In this document: in pieces, positions 38,312 to 53,431 of the stretch
Numbering within the stretch: position 1 is the first letter of the stretch
Layout: every line of letters begins with the position of its first letter
NCBI GenBank assembly: GCA_015501075.1
Contig: JADNYJ010000140.1
Coordinates: 42,309-106,308 of the forward strand
DNA length: 64,000 nt
Direction of reading: 5' to 3'
Origin: Gymnopilus junonius
Lineage: Eukaryota > Basidiomycota > Agaricomycetes > Agaricales > Galerinaceae
Position numbers and translations under genes: made by a program
The notes under the pieces: model-generated
Told to the model about the DNA's origin: nothing
Seen by the model: only the letters and a program-made list of their open reading frames with translations
Database searches by the model: none

Positions 38312-39712
38312 ATGCATTTGATCACCACTTTCTCAGCTTTTCTCGCTCTCTTTAGCCATGCAGCGACGGCCTTTCCGGCTTATGGCTCACTCGCAGGTTT
38401 GACTCCAGAACAGCTCGATGAAATTATTCCTACTCTCGAAATTCGCGAGCCCGCGACGCCTCCTGGTCCATTGAAAGATACTTCGGCCAAGCTCGTCAAT
38501 GACAAGGCTCATCCTTGGAAACCTCTTGCGCCAGGTGATATTCGTGGCCCCTGCCCTGGCTTGAATACGCTTGCATCTCACGGAGTACATCTCACTAGCG
38601 ACTCTTTTTGATATTATGCTGCTGACCATTAAATTTCACAGTGGCTCCCCCGAAACGGCATAGCCAGTCCAGCCCAAATTGTTGAAGCCGTTCAAGAAGG
38701 TATATTTCCGTGTCTTTTGTTTGAGGGATATGCGTCGCTCATCTACAAATTTCTGATAGGTTTTAACATGGAGAACAGCCTGGCCTTTTTCGTCACTTAC
38801 GGTGCTCATCTCGTGGATGGTAATCTGCTCACCGACAAGCTAAGCATCGGTGGCAAAACGTCCCTCACTGGCCCCAATCCTCCCGCTCCTGCTATTGCCG
38901 GTGGCTTGAACACTCACGCCGTATTCGAGGGTAAGAAAAAATTTAAATGCTTCACAGGAGCAGACTAACATATTCTATGCCAGGCGACACCAGTATGACT
39001 CGTGGTACGTCTTCCTTCCTACTGCCTCTCGCATCGTCCCAATAACGATTTTTTTAGCTGACTTTTTCTTTGGCGATAACCACGACTTTAACGAAACCCT
39101 TTTTGACGAGGTACGTCTTCATTGAAAGTACGCGTACTAGTTCTAACGCAGAATTAGATGGTCAAGTTTGCCAACAAGTTCGGAGCTGGTAAATACAACT
39201 TGACCGTCGCTGGAGAATTTAGGTGGCAGCGTATTCAAGACTCGATAGCCACCAACCCTACCATGTCCTTCGTGTCTCCTCGCTACTATACCGCATATGC
39301 CGAGTCCGTCTTCCCGCTCAACTTCTTTATCGACGGACGTCAAACCGACGGTCAATTAGACATGACCGTCGCCCGTGGATTCTTCCAGAATAGCCGCATG
39401 CCAGACGACTTTTTCCGTGCTAATGGTACAAGAGCCTCGGAGGGATTCGATGATGTGGTTGCTGCCCATCCTATCCAGCCTGGTAGGAATGTCGACCGCG
39501 TCAACAACTATGTCCTGGATCCCACTTCGGCGGACTTTAGCGTCCCCGGCTCCTGTCCCCTGTACACCACTTTCGTCAACCAGACCGTCCGCAGCCTTTA
39601 CCCCACCCCTACAGGAGCTTTGCGCTCAGCTCTGAACAAGAATCTGGACTTTTTCTTCCAGGGCGTGAATGGATCGGGCTGCACTCAGATCTTCCCATTC
39701 GGAACGGATTAA
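38312..39712 (+). CDS. Unspecific peroxygenase (secreted heme-thiolate peroxidase, long type)
   Basis: This is a 376-residue secreted heme enzyme that uses H2O2 to oxygenate aromatic and aliphatic substrates. Exons: 38312-38584, 38642-38699, 38760-38930, 38984-39004, 39058-39110 and 39158-39712; the phases close exactly. A signal peptide of about 20 residues ends near ATAFPAY. The proximal heme ligand is the Cys in RGPCPGLNTLASHGWLPRNG. The distal acid-base motif EGDTSMTR with its Arg marks the long (family II) type, as in the Agrocybe enzyme. Two Cys 42 residues apart near the C-terminus (SCPLY and GSGC) match the single disulfide of that enzyme. Five N-glycosylation sites are visible. The likely function is extracellular detoxification or lignin-related chemistry. 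Confidence 0.93.
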
Positions 39713-40745
39713 TCGTCAAGTTTCAGGTACCTCCTTCACATTCTTTTCCTACCTATAACTTGGCATACGTCCGAAATATTGTGCTAGTCGTAGTACAATA
39801 ACTGCTATCAGTTGAATTTTATTGCGCAACTACTTTTAATACTTAAGTTAACCTCCTGAGATCATTCAAGTAAATGTTGAGTCTAACGTGGCCAAGACCA
39901 GGAATCACTGTGAGGTCAAGGGAAAAGGTATAGCTACCGCCTGGTGTAAAAATCTTGACCAAATCATTGCTCGATCAAGCATGATTTCGTGTAAGAAAAG
40001 TGATGTATAAAAGTAGCACATTTTACGAAGTAATACCGACCTAGTGCTTTTTACAATCACCCAATGCGCCTGAAATTAAACAGAAACATGTAGTATGGTA
40101 AGATCTTGGGTATTGCAAAATATAAAATAAATTGGATAAGATTTGACTTTGGAAATTCAATTTGTCCCAAGGAACGTCAGTATAAGTACTGTAACCCAAT
40201 CTGCCGTGGGTTGTAGTTACGCTTTATTTCAGCCGGCTCTTCCGAATACCAGGGAATTAAACTGTTGGAATTCACGAAGAAGCCGTCCAAGTTACTCAAG
40301 CGCACACGACGACACCAGCATATCACGAGGATTTCTAATTCCTCACCTTTCCATTCCTTTTATTGTTTCTCTCCATTTCTATTTCATGCCCCTGCCATTT
40401 AATTCGCTTCCCCACCGATTTCCGTACTCAACTCAAATGGGTCGTTGTAATTACATTTTGTACTTATATCGTAGCTTCGAAACCAAATACCTCGCGCGTT
40501 TGCGAGGGTCCCTTTTCAACCCGGTTAAACATCGCGGAACCGTTTATCTCAACATAAACGACATACTTAGTCGTTCGGTAAGTAAATGGAAAGGGAGGTA
40601 GTGCCTGATGTGGTTGTCGGACGTGAACCGGCAAGACTAATTTTTCGATCTCCGCTTCCTCGTTTAGAACCGTCAACCAGCGTCCACTGGGCAGCATGCT
40701 AGTCCTTCAGTTCTGTGATGATACTTTCAGATAGACAAACCTCCG
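39713..40745. other. Intergenic spacer, peroxygenase to NLR gene
   Basis: AT-rich in its first half; no RNA gene, repeat or coding exon recognised. The right end must hold the NLR promoter. Confidence 0.35.
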
Positions 40746-43333
40746 ATGTCCTCAATCTTATCTAACTCCCAAAATGTCTTGATTACTGGTGGGCAATTGA
40801 TCAACAATAACACAAGGATTGAAAGCGTCGGTTTTCATGCCAATGGTGAGTTCAACTTGGCACCCTCATTTACGCAAAAATCTATCCTACGTTCTGACTA
40901 AGTTGGTCTACTTCCTCAGGAATTGATATACTTCGTCACCGAACAGCCTTAAGTGCTTTAATTGATTCGACGGAACGCTTTGACCCTCCAAAATGCGCAC
41001 CGGACACGAGAGTAGCTATCATTCAGAACATCATGGATTGGATCGGCAGAGAAGACGAATGCTCTTCGGTGATATGGCTCTATGGGCCAGCGGGTTCAGG
41101 CAAGTCAGCTCTCGCCCAGACTGTTGCCGAAATATGCGAAAAACAACACCGTTTATTGGCCAGCTTTTTCTTTTCTCGAACGGCGCCTAGTCGAAGCGAC
41201 GGACGATTGTTGGTAGCCACTCTGGCATACCAGCTCAGTATAGCCTTACCATCCACTCGGCGTTCTATTCAAGAATGCGTGGAAGAAGATCCAACGATAT
41301 TCGACCGGTCTAACGAATCACAGATGGCGCGTCTCTTTGTCGACCCCATCAATCGCTTCTCCCGTTCTTGGATGCATAATATCTCCAACTTTACGAAGCA
41401 ATATACGGGCTGCGTCATTGCTTATGAGCCTCGCGTCGTCGTGATCGATGGCCTTGATGAGTGCCACGATTTCAGGGTGCAAATCAACCTACTTTCCGTC
41501 ATCGGTGAGGCAGTGGAACGGCTCAAGTTACCCATCAAATTCATCATTTCCAGTCGACCTGAATCACACATTCTCCGTGTTTTCAACCACCATTCAACAT
41601 TTCGGGCATTGGATATTCTTACTATAAACCTTGCCACGGAGAATGACTCCCACCGTGATATCCGAGTCTTTTTACAAATGCAATTTGAAGAAATCAGACG
41701 TACCCACCCTTTGCGCTCATACCTACTCGAAACGTGGCCCAGGCCTGAGGCGATTCGCGAACTCGTTCGTAAATCTTCTGGTCAATTCATATATGCGTCA
41801 ACTGTAATAAAATATATTCAGTCTCCTAAGCACAGGCCGGACGATCGTCTGGCTGTGATCCTGGGCCTTTATCCTGCACCCTCTCATGAAGCACCTTTTG
41901 CAGAACTTGACGCCCTATATAGCCACATTTTTTCTTCTGTATATGACATCCAATCAGTTCTGAAAATTTTCGGTGCTCTCATTATACCCAGAAGCAAAGG
42001 TGACGGTCTTGGTAATTTTACTAGTCCCAACGCTTTGGACATACTTCTATTCTTTAAACCCGGAACTGCTTTGCTTCTTCTTAGCGACTTGCTTTCTTTG
42101 GTTAGCCTAGGAGGACGAAATACCCCCGTCAAAATTCTTCACGCTTCAATTGCCGACTATTTTCTGGATCGCTCGCGTTCGGGGAGCTTTTGGATAGATC
42201 TGAAGACAATCCATACTCACTTGTCGTGTGGTTACTTGGGGCGAGCTTCTGTGATCACCTGTAAGTTTCTACGGCGTTTACATTACCCCACGTCTGTCGC
42301 TTATTCTCCAAATAGTACCCTATAGTTTCAATCCTCTAGATCTTCATTCGGCCATTTCAGGATTCATATCTCACTGCCTGAACGCATCCCTGACCGACAG
42401 CCTTGAAAAAGACTTGTGCACCTTCGACCTAGCTTCCACATGCAAAATTTTAATTATACGCCATAAACCGTGGCTCGTTTTAAACCCATTCTATATATGG
42501 TTCCTCGCTATATCACTTACTCGCATTCTAGAAAGCAAGGTATGCCATTTTGTACGCCCTTGTGAACGAATAAATCATCTTTCTTTCTAGTCATTCACCT
42601 CTACGAAAGCGAAGCGTATTTATGTGCACTTCGAAAATCACTTCGACGCTCTGATTAAGGTTCTCTTACTACAATTGAAGAGCAGCGTGAGCGGTAATCA
42701 CCTGGCCGTTCTGACATCTGCAACTGTGGTTAAGCAAAATTCCAGGGCGCCAGTGAGTTCATTCAACGTCTTCCTACACTTTAGAAAATGTTGAGTCCAG
42801 GATAGTCGAGCAGAGCAGCCTATCTCTCAAGCAAAGCTCAGAAACTTGCCTTACTATGCCAGCTTTTCTATTGGGATTATGGAAGTTCCTTTAGCTTTGA
42901 TATAAACTTCAGATATGCAGAAGCAACGAAGCAATGTTTGGCATTTTTATGCTCAGACCCAGAAAACCTCCAAGTTAGGCACGCGCTGCGGCAATTTCCT
43001 AACTCTTATGCAGACCATTCGGATGCATGGAAAAAATTATCAGAAGCGCACCTGGATTATGCATCTGCTATTCTTCCCTTTGCTGCTAGTGATTCCTACT
43101 TTGTTGAATTCCTAGTCGACTTCACGTTCTCCGCCTCCGTGGTCAAATCCTGTAGTAACAAGGTTGATATTCTTAGGACAAATATTACTGCCTATCTCCG
43201 TGTAAGAATCACCCTTGCCTATAACAAAGATTTCCTAACCTGTTCCACAAATTAGGCTGTTAGACAGTACCTCCGTCCCGACATATTGACGAAAGCTGAA
43301 AACAACTGGAATATCTCGAGCTTGACATGTTGA
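40746..43333 (+). CDS. NACHT-domain NLR-like protein
   Basis: This is a 766-residue STAND-type NTPase. Exons: 40746-40845, 40920-42260, 42316-42539, 42591-42752, 42806-43201 and 43256-43333; all phases agree. The N-terminus (NVLITGGQLINNN) and the linker ERFDPPKCAPDTR are characteristic of Agaricomycete NACHT proteins. The Walker A loop GPAGSGKS lies at about residues 89-96 and Walker B VVVIDGLDE at about 206-214, followed by a sensor-like FIISSRPE. The QFIYASTVIKYI and VKILHASIADYFLD segments mark the winged-helix part. No WD40, ankyrin or TPR repeats follow. The last about 280 residues are a helical, unclassified region. Such proteins are thought to act in non-self recognition and regulated cell death; that role is inferred from family only. 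Confidence 0.88.
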
Positions 43334-43423
43334 GTATTGAAGATGAAAAGTCTTCAATACTTCACATTTAAAGTATATAATAATTATGTAGCTGTAACTT
43401 AGGATTGTATTATAATATGCAGT

Positions 43424-44015
43424 CTACGAAATTGCTCGTGACTCTCCATATGCCTCGTGTTCCTTGAAGCTGTCATGTTCGACTTCAACCGCCGATTGCA
43501 CCGCCTTCAGAACAAGTCGGCCTTGATCAATGATATAGAATGAAACAGATCTGGAAGGAGTGAGCAGATAATCTGTAAGTGAGGCGAGGCATGTGCCACT
43601 TTTATGGGCCCATCGGGGCCATCCAAACTGATGATTGAGAGCAACTCATCCAGCGAGAGTTCAACCTCGCCTGGTGGGAACAAGGGAAGCTCTTCAATCC
43701 TTCTAGGGGTTGTAAAGTCTTTTCCTGAGTCCCCAGCTTCTCCTCTTGTAATAAAAAGAATTCCGAAATTTGTAATACAGATTGTTTGTCTTTGACGCAG
43801 GAGAAAATATGAGTATAAAGGGCGTCAAGTTGAGCAAAAGGGGGATCAGTCACTTGAGGGGGAGAGGGGCCAAGGATAACATGGAGGCGGTCTGTCGGTC
43901 TGTGTTTTGGGGATTGGATATATTTGATTATCGTGGACGGATAGATAAACTGTTCAGAAGATCTCCTAACGAGATCTGTAACTTGCTCTCCGGATGGCCA
44001 TGAAATCGAACCCAA
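43424..44015 (-). pseudogene. Inverted, truncated NACHT gene copy
   Basis: Opposite to the NLR gene is a fragment matching its middle part: WPSGEQVTDLVRRSSEQFIY and IKYIQSPKHRPTDRLHVILG, then LDALYTHIFSC. The P-loop half is missing; similarity stops abruptly near 44015. The frame breaks near 43770, where one missing base in a T-run would restore IFGILFITRGEAG. It breaks again near 43585, where GCCTC is doubled and HAS(LTDYLL) is disrupted. Downstream the restored frame ends at a stop at 43426-43424. It is a decayed paralogue, not a functional gene. Confidence 0.75.
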
Positions 44016-44029
44016 TGATTACCTTCTGT

Positions 44030-44393
44030 TGTTCAGGAATTCAATGGGTATGCAATATTTAATTCTAGTATTGCACACCTTGACAGACTTTTAACCACCC
44101 AGATCAGAAAGGTTCAAATCCACCCTTCTGAAGACTGTCATAGAGTCGCTCAAGACAGGGCCGATGCTTTTATGGCTCTAATGTGACGTCGTGCCTTTAC
44201 TTCTGAACAAAACATACCTCCAGATTTTAAGCATCGATACCGTAATGCTTTGGTAGAGGCAAATGTTCACATTTTGCGTGGGTGTAAGTATATCAAGGGA
44301 GCTCCTACTGAGGAAAAGGCCACTGGCAAGGGAAGCGTGAATAACCGTAACAAAGTTCAGGATTCAAGCGGGAGCTGGGTCGTAATTTCTTAG
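44030..44393 (+). pseudogene. Unidentified exon-like fragment with in-frame stop
   Basis: A frame following a good acceptor (ttgttcag, about 44036) encodes about 118 residues of normal composition (for example LDRLLTTQIRKVQIHPSEDC and FKHRYRNALVEANVHILRG) and ends WVVIS-stop at 44393. One TGA interrupts it near 44183, right after MALM; a CGA-to-TGA change would explain it. It abuts the broken end of the NACHT fragment. I do not recognise the family. Confidence 0.4.
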
Positions 44394-44554
44394 CTTTGTA
44401 CAGGTCTCTTTTGAATATATGATTCTGCCCTTTATAATACAAGAGATACTTATGGAACACTATGCATAATTAACAGAAATCAGGGATCATAAATCATTTG
44501 CAACTCGTACACCATGAGTCCCTAAATTGTGTTTATTGCCACTCAGGCTGAGTT

Positions 44555-45985
44555 TCAGAGTGGAGCGGTATCTGCAAACACAGATTGCATGCCATTCGGA
44601 GGATACCTTTCACCTAGTGTTGTGGCATCTGCAGTCTCCGCAATAGCCCTCAGCTCTTTGACTTCTTCAGGACCAAGCTTGACATTGAAAGCACCCAAAT
44701 TTTCTTTTATATTCTAATCAGAAGGTTCAGATGTTCATTCGGAACGTAGACATTGTATGAGACTAACCTTGATATTCTTCGTTCCAAAGAGTGGAATAAT
44801 ATCTTCTCCCTGCGCGAGCAACCACGCAAGCGCAACTTGGCCTGAGGTGGCGTTATGCTTCTTTCCTACTTCTTCAAAGCCCTTCACAAGCTTCAAGATG
44901 TTGGGGAAGTTTTCGTCACTGAACCTAAGAAAGAGAGTCGTCGATTTTGTGAGCTGTATGATACAATTTTAGTCATACCTTGGAATTTCTCTCCTCCAAT
45001 CGTCCGCTGGGATGTCAGCTCTAGATTTCTAAAAATTGGGGTGCCATTAATCATATATAATTACGGCAGTAAGTCGCTCACAAATTTACCGGCCAACACC
45101 CCACGGCCAAGAGGGGAATATGCAACGACAGTTACTCCTAGCTCTCGACAAGTCTTCAGCAAAGCAATTTTCTCATCCTCGATGTCGAGACAGAAGGGCG
45201 AGTATTCAACTTGAACCGCGGTGATGGGATGGACGGCATGGGCACGACGGAGGGTCTCTGATGATATTTCAGAAAGTCCAAGGTACCGCACTTTGCCTGC
45301 TCTGCGAAGGAGGTTTGGCTCTGTCAATAAGTAAAACTTATATAATCTCACTTGACAAATTCGGCCATAGCACTGACAGTGATCTGAAGGAAACTTAGAA
45401 ACACGTTCAGACTCGAAGTACCCTCATAACCGTACCTCAATGGGAGTCTTCTTGTCTGCTCGCTATCACAAGAACCACCATCAGATATTTAGGAAAAGAA
45501 AACTCAAGGCCACAGCACATACGTGGAGGTAATACAAGTCGATTGTTTCAACACCCAGCCTTTTCAAGGACTTCTCTGCTGAAGCCCGCACATACTCCAC
45601 CTTGCCATTGGGGCCTGTAGCCGTAGCACCGAATTTAGTGGCGAGGAAAATCTCGTTTCTCTTTCCTGTGCGCTTGAGCCTTCGCAGGAGATATATTTAA
45701 CTCGTGCATGGGTACGAAAAGAAAATATGCACCATTTTCCCACCAGGTCTTCGCTATCGCCATATACGTCTGCGGTGTCCCAGTTCGTCAAGCCTGCTTC
45801 GATAGCTGCGTCAAGGACCTAAGACAAACGTTCAACGAGAGTTCTATCAGCATATAAGATTTGGCAACCTTAAACCTTTCCTCGTCATCGTCTGACTTTT
45901 CTGAGTAAAATGCGGACATGCCCATTAGCCCGAAGGCCATGGCGGTGACATTGTCGTTGCCGATCTCGCGAGTCGGAAGTACCAT
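44555..45985 (-). CDS. Aldo-keto reductase 1
   Basis: This is an NADPH-dependent aldo-keto reductase of about 340 residues (AKR13-like/pyridoxal-reductase-like). It starts at ATG 45985 ([20 protein letters not shown]) and stops at TGA 44557-44555 after SVFADTAPL. Multiple short introns are clear, for example 50 bases directly after DDDEERFK. The catalytic tetrad is visible: Asp and Tyr in DTADVYGD, Lys in FLATKFG, His in YYLHRADKKTP. Barrel strands [29 protein letters not shown] and ALAWLLAQG follow. It reduces small aldehydes or ketones; the substrate is unknown. It is in tandem with a second copy at 47.5-48.9 kb and a dead fragment between. Confidence 0.88.
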
Positions 45986-46984
45986 GCTTGCCAGTAACGA
46001 CAGGAGAAGTGAGAGGTGGGATGTAGTCTAGCACTGTTTCACTAGTTTTTTTTATACCTACGTTCTCGTGTCCGTGTGCGTGGACTACGAAGAAGACTGG
46101 TGACTAGCAAAAGCGACATTTAGAAACTCTCAGTGGGACGGATTGAGAAGTCAATCGGTACCTAGAAGACTAATTTTAGATTCGGCACAGGCGACGCGTG
46201 TGCGTTCCGGGGGCCGAGTCCCGATGCCCCTAATTGTAAAGTTATACAAGACGTCATCGATTCATTGATGATCGCGCCTGAAGGTCTGAAGTTTTGTTAC
46301 TGCTCGTGCAAGTGGTGCTTTGGTTTCCTTCAAGAATCGGAAGCTAGAATTCACGAAAGTCAGACCTATCTTCCTAAATGCTAGACATACGCACCGGAAA
46401 GAATATTAAAACCTGCCTTTGCCTGTTTTTATATTCCAATTTCCTGCAGTTTGCCCTTGCTATTTATACCTTCGGACCATAGATACCTTTTCACCAGATC
46501 ATTCTACTTGTCCTTCCGTGGTAACCGGTTCGTCTTATTGGGCTTGTCTTGGGCTAACCGACCACTACTACTTCGCTGGGGCTACAAGAATAGGTATCAG
46601 AATTAATATTTGAGTATGTTACAGTATGTAATGGTTAAAATTTAATACTTGGCTCTGTCTTCGTACCAGTGTTCTCGAGTTTCCGCCGGTCAAGTAGGGT
46701 CCATATATTTTTTAGGCTGCTGTTAGCAACAGCGTCCTCTACTGGTAGTAATTACAGGTCATTCGGCATAACGTGGGTGCTGAATGAAGTAGCCACCCCT
46801 TTTATCAGGCTCCCAAGTCTTATGGAGCCATGTAGATTTGAGGTCCGTAGGATTTATTTAAGTTGAAAATTGCTGATAAGTCGATTCAAATTTTTATCAT
46901 GTAAATGTCTCTACAATTAATTTTATGCAGCCATATCTCGGTCGAGGATTTTTATAACCTATTTACAAATGTTACGACGTTCTG
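45986..46984. other. Spacer between AKR 1 and AKR fragment
   Basis: This holds the promoter of AKR 1 next to 45986. The rest has no recognisable gene. Confidence 0.35.
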
Positions 46985-47150
46985 ACCATGTCAATGGTAT
47001 CGATGCCTAACTTGCTTAGCGACTTCTCGACAGAGGCTCTGACTTATTCTGGCTTTCCATTGACACCAGTTGGCGTGATGCCGAACTTGGTAGCAAAGAA
47101 ATTTTCATTCTTCTTGCCAGTTCGTTTGGGAAACTGTATGAGTTTGGACT
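46985..47150 (-). pseudogene. Aldo-keto reductase exon remnant
   Basis: One exon of an AKR survives: FPKRTGKKNENFFATKFG, then TGVNGKPE, a TAA stop where the paralogues have Tyr, and VRASVEKSLSKLGIDTID. An acceptor-like tcatacag precedes it. Neighbouring exons were not found, so this is a third AKR copy that has almost gone. Confidence 0.75.
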
Positions 47151-47482
47151 GAGTTCCGTTTTCTCAAAGTTCGTAGGTATTTTCAAAGTCAGGGGGGGAA
47201 TGACAGGCAATTGCATCATATGTTGACGAAGTCATTTATTCGTGCAACAATAGAAGGTCGGGTCATAAATGATAAACGCGCTAACTAACATAAATCCCTC
47301 TATCGGTAGCGATGCCTCAAGTACAGACAAAGAGCCGTGGAAGATTAGGACTTCGAATTCTATCAATCGGAAGCTCGGCGTAAAGCCTGCCATTACGCCA
47401 TGAAATAGTATCGATTCCACATCGTAACTTCACATGATCGTAGAAGTAATGTACCAGACCAATCCCGACACGCCACATGTTA

Positions 47483-48938
47483 TTATTCGAGAGGGACAGT
47501 GTCGACAAGAAGACCTGACAGAAAGCTAGGTGGAAACATTTCTGTCACACGAAACTCTGCCTTGTCTGCAGCTGCCCTGATTTCAGCCACTTCTGCAGGA
47601 GTGAGCTTGACGTTGACGGATTTAAGGTTCTCTTTCAAGTACTAAAAATATTTCACTTAAATTAGTTCCATTATTCGACTATTAGGAGTCGACTCTGACG
47701 TACTTCGATTTTCTTAGTTCCAGGAATTGGAATGATATTAGGGCCTTGCGCCATTATCCATGCGAGAGAAATCTGGCCTGATGTGGCATTATATTTCTCT
47801 CCAATTTGTTTGAGGCAGCCTACTAGAGACAGAATCCTGGGGAAGTTGTCGTTGCTGAACCTACAGGAGGGCAAATTTAATTGTTCTCACAGTAATCGAG
47901 GAGAATGATTGCACGTACCTGGGAACACGTTTGCGAAAGTCGTCTTCTGAAAAATCGGCGTTTGATTTCTGGCGGGAGTTGATTATAAAATCACGAAGCT
48001 ACAAACCATCCACTCACATAGGCGCCCGTAAGCAAGCCTCTGCCCAGGGGGGCATATGCCACGATTGTTATCCCAAGCTCTTCACAGGCTTTCTTAAGCC
48101 CGATATTTTCGTCCTCTATATCGAGGCAGAAAGGAGAATATTCAACTTGAACAGCCGCAATGGGATGGATGGCGTGAGCACGGCGAAGGGTAGCACCTGT
48201 AACCTCGGAGAGGCCGATATAACGCACTTTTCCTTCTCTTGCAAAGAATGCACCAATCAGCGATCTAGAGTACGAAGGTAAAATAATGATCCCACTTCAC
48301 AAGTTCTGCCATGGCAGAGACGGTTTTCTAAGTTCGGTGGTGTAAATCCACTCATCCTTAACACGAAGACTCAGCAACAGACCTCGATTGGTATGTTCCT
48401 GTCTGCTCTCTGAATGCGATTCAAATTACTTCCTGTGCATGGATAATTTTGGCACGTACATGCATGTAATAGAGGTCGATGGTTGGGATACCCAACCTTT
48501 TTAAAGAGTTCTCGACTCTGGTCCTCATATAAACTGGGTCGTTATTTGGTCCAGAAGGGGTGATACCGAACTTGGTAGCTAGAAAAACCTGGTCTCTTTT
48601 CCCTGTCCTTTTAAACCTGCCATACACAAAATGTAACAGCCAGTGCGCAACGAGTGGAGAAAGGGAGGTACCATTTTCCGACAAGCTCTTCACTGTCCCC
48701 ATATACATCTGCAGAATCCCAGGTCCTGCACCCGGCATCAAAAGCAGCGTCTAGCACCTATACCACAAAGAAAGCGAATGATTCAGTTGTACAAGTTAGA
48801 TATGTAAAGGACCTTATACCTTAAATCGCTCTTCATCACTTGGAACAGGCCCATAAAATGCAGATAGGCCCATTAACCCAACCCAATGCCATTAACCTCG
48901 GTATTTCCAATTTTACGGGTCGGAAGACAAAGCGTCAT
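47483..48938 (-). CDS. Aldo-keto reductase 2, one-base frame break in exon 1
   Basis: This is a paralogue of AKR 1 with the same exon plan. It starts at ATG 48938 ([17 protein letters not shown]) and stops at TAA 47485-47483 after DTVPLE. Tetrad residues are present: DSADVYGD (Asp, Tyr), ATKFG (Lys) and YYMH (His). The segments [20 protein letters not shown] and [18 protein letters not shown] are nearly identical to copy 1. In exon 1 the frame meets TAA near 48877, where one more T in TTGGGTTAATG would give [13 protein letters not shown], the expected family sequence. All later exons are intact, so a consensus error is as likely as a pseudogene. Confidence 0.8.
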
Positions 48939-49434
48939 GGGAAGTGCTTTATAAAACGCGTATTCACTTTATATGCAAACGGGATAGCGAGAATAACGTT
49001 GTGGTATGGAAAGAGGTACGAGAGAAGTCCTGCGATCCGCTAAATCGACGGTCTTGAAGAAAGGTTTCAGGCCATTGCTCGTTTATTTCAGGAGCTGGTC
49101 TCAGATGTCCTCTCAGATTTGAAGCCTTGTTCGTAATCAGAGGGGAATATAAGACTCTTCTTGTGCTTTCATCGGCGAGTTGCGACATCCATTTATTAGA
49201 ATGGATGCTGGCAGGCACAATGTCGAACTGTCAGACGTAACGGATGAAGTGTTTCTCAGTTCTACGCAGCATTGCTGTGGATAAGATAAGATGAAAAGCC
49301 GTTTCTCACGCTCATCATCAACGTCCATTCGAACTGCACACTCCTCAGCCAACAGTCCCGATGACCTCCCCCATTACAGCTCAACTTATTCGCCGTTGAC
49401 ATTCTTCCCTTATTTTATTGTATAAGTATAAGAT
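48939..49434. promoter_or_regulatory. Divergent spacer of AKR 2 and RecQ helicase genes
   Basis: The two genes are transcribed outward from these 496 bases, so both promoters must lie here. An AT-rich tattttattgtataagtata stretch is 20-30 bases before the helicase ATG. Confidence 0.4.
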
Positions 49435-52735
<3,301 letters not shown>

Positions 52736-53431
52736 GCATTTGACAGGACTATGAAGACCAGAATGTACTATTGGTTTGACAATGGAAAATATGGATGCCC
52801 TGGGGAATCGATGCAGCTATGATTGGCGGGAACTGATTGAATAGAGCCGTGAGTAAGAAGACAGCAAGACGGCTGATGTTGGACATTGAGTCCTGATCAT
52901 GACGCATCGAGTTTTGTCAATGTCGTCGTCCATCATTTTAACGTTCAAATATCTACGGCAGGTTCTCCCTCATAGACAGATCGGCTGCTGGTTTACCGTT
53001 CAAAGTGAACAAGTCGTCCAATGCTATTACCATGAACTTGCAGATTCCGTCTTCTTCACTTCGCCAACAGTTCCTCCCTTCCACTTGGCCTTCAAGTCAA
53101 CGCGGGCTACGGGAAAATAACAATGCATTGGGAGATGCAGTAAGGTACGTTAATAAGGCTGCAGCTTGCTATCGCGATGCCGAACTTACCGAGCACGCTT
53201 TAATAGCAAAAGGCATCATGTACTAATACATTGACAGTGGAGGAAAGTAAGGAAGTAATATAACAATACAGCAGTGTAACGGAATGCACTTGTCATAAAT
53301 TAAAGAATCATGACCGAACGCAATAAGGATAGAGAAAAACACAGGTCAAATGGATGGTATGGAAGCTTGCAGAATCCTGGTATATATAAGTCGTCAACAC
53401 CACCAAGGTTACTCGATATGTTTAAATGGCA
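52736..53431. other. Convergent 3' spacer
   Basis: Between the 3' ends of the RecQ gene and the minus-strand gene below; no gene recognised. Confidence 0.35.

Noticed and set aside
47317..47508. Stop-loss extension of AKR 2 into a 60-residue tail
   Set aside because: It is a shadow frame; the AKR frame ends normally at DTVPLE with TAA 47485-47483.
38312..48938. Peroxygenase, NLR and AKR genes as one biosynthetic or defence cluster
   Set aside because: No backbone synthase, regulator or transporter lies here, and orientations and spacing look independent.
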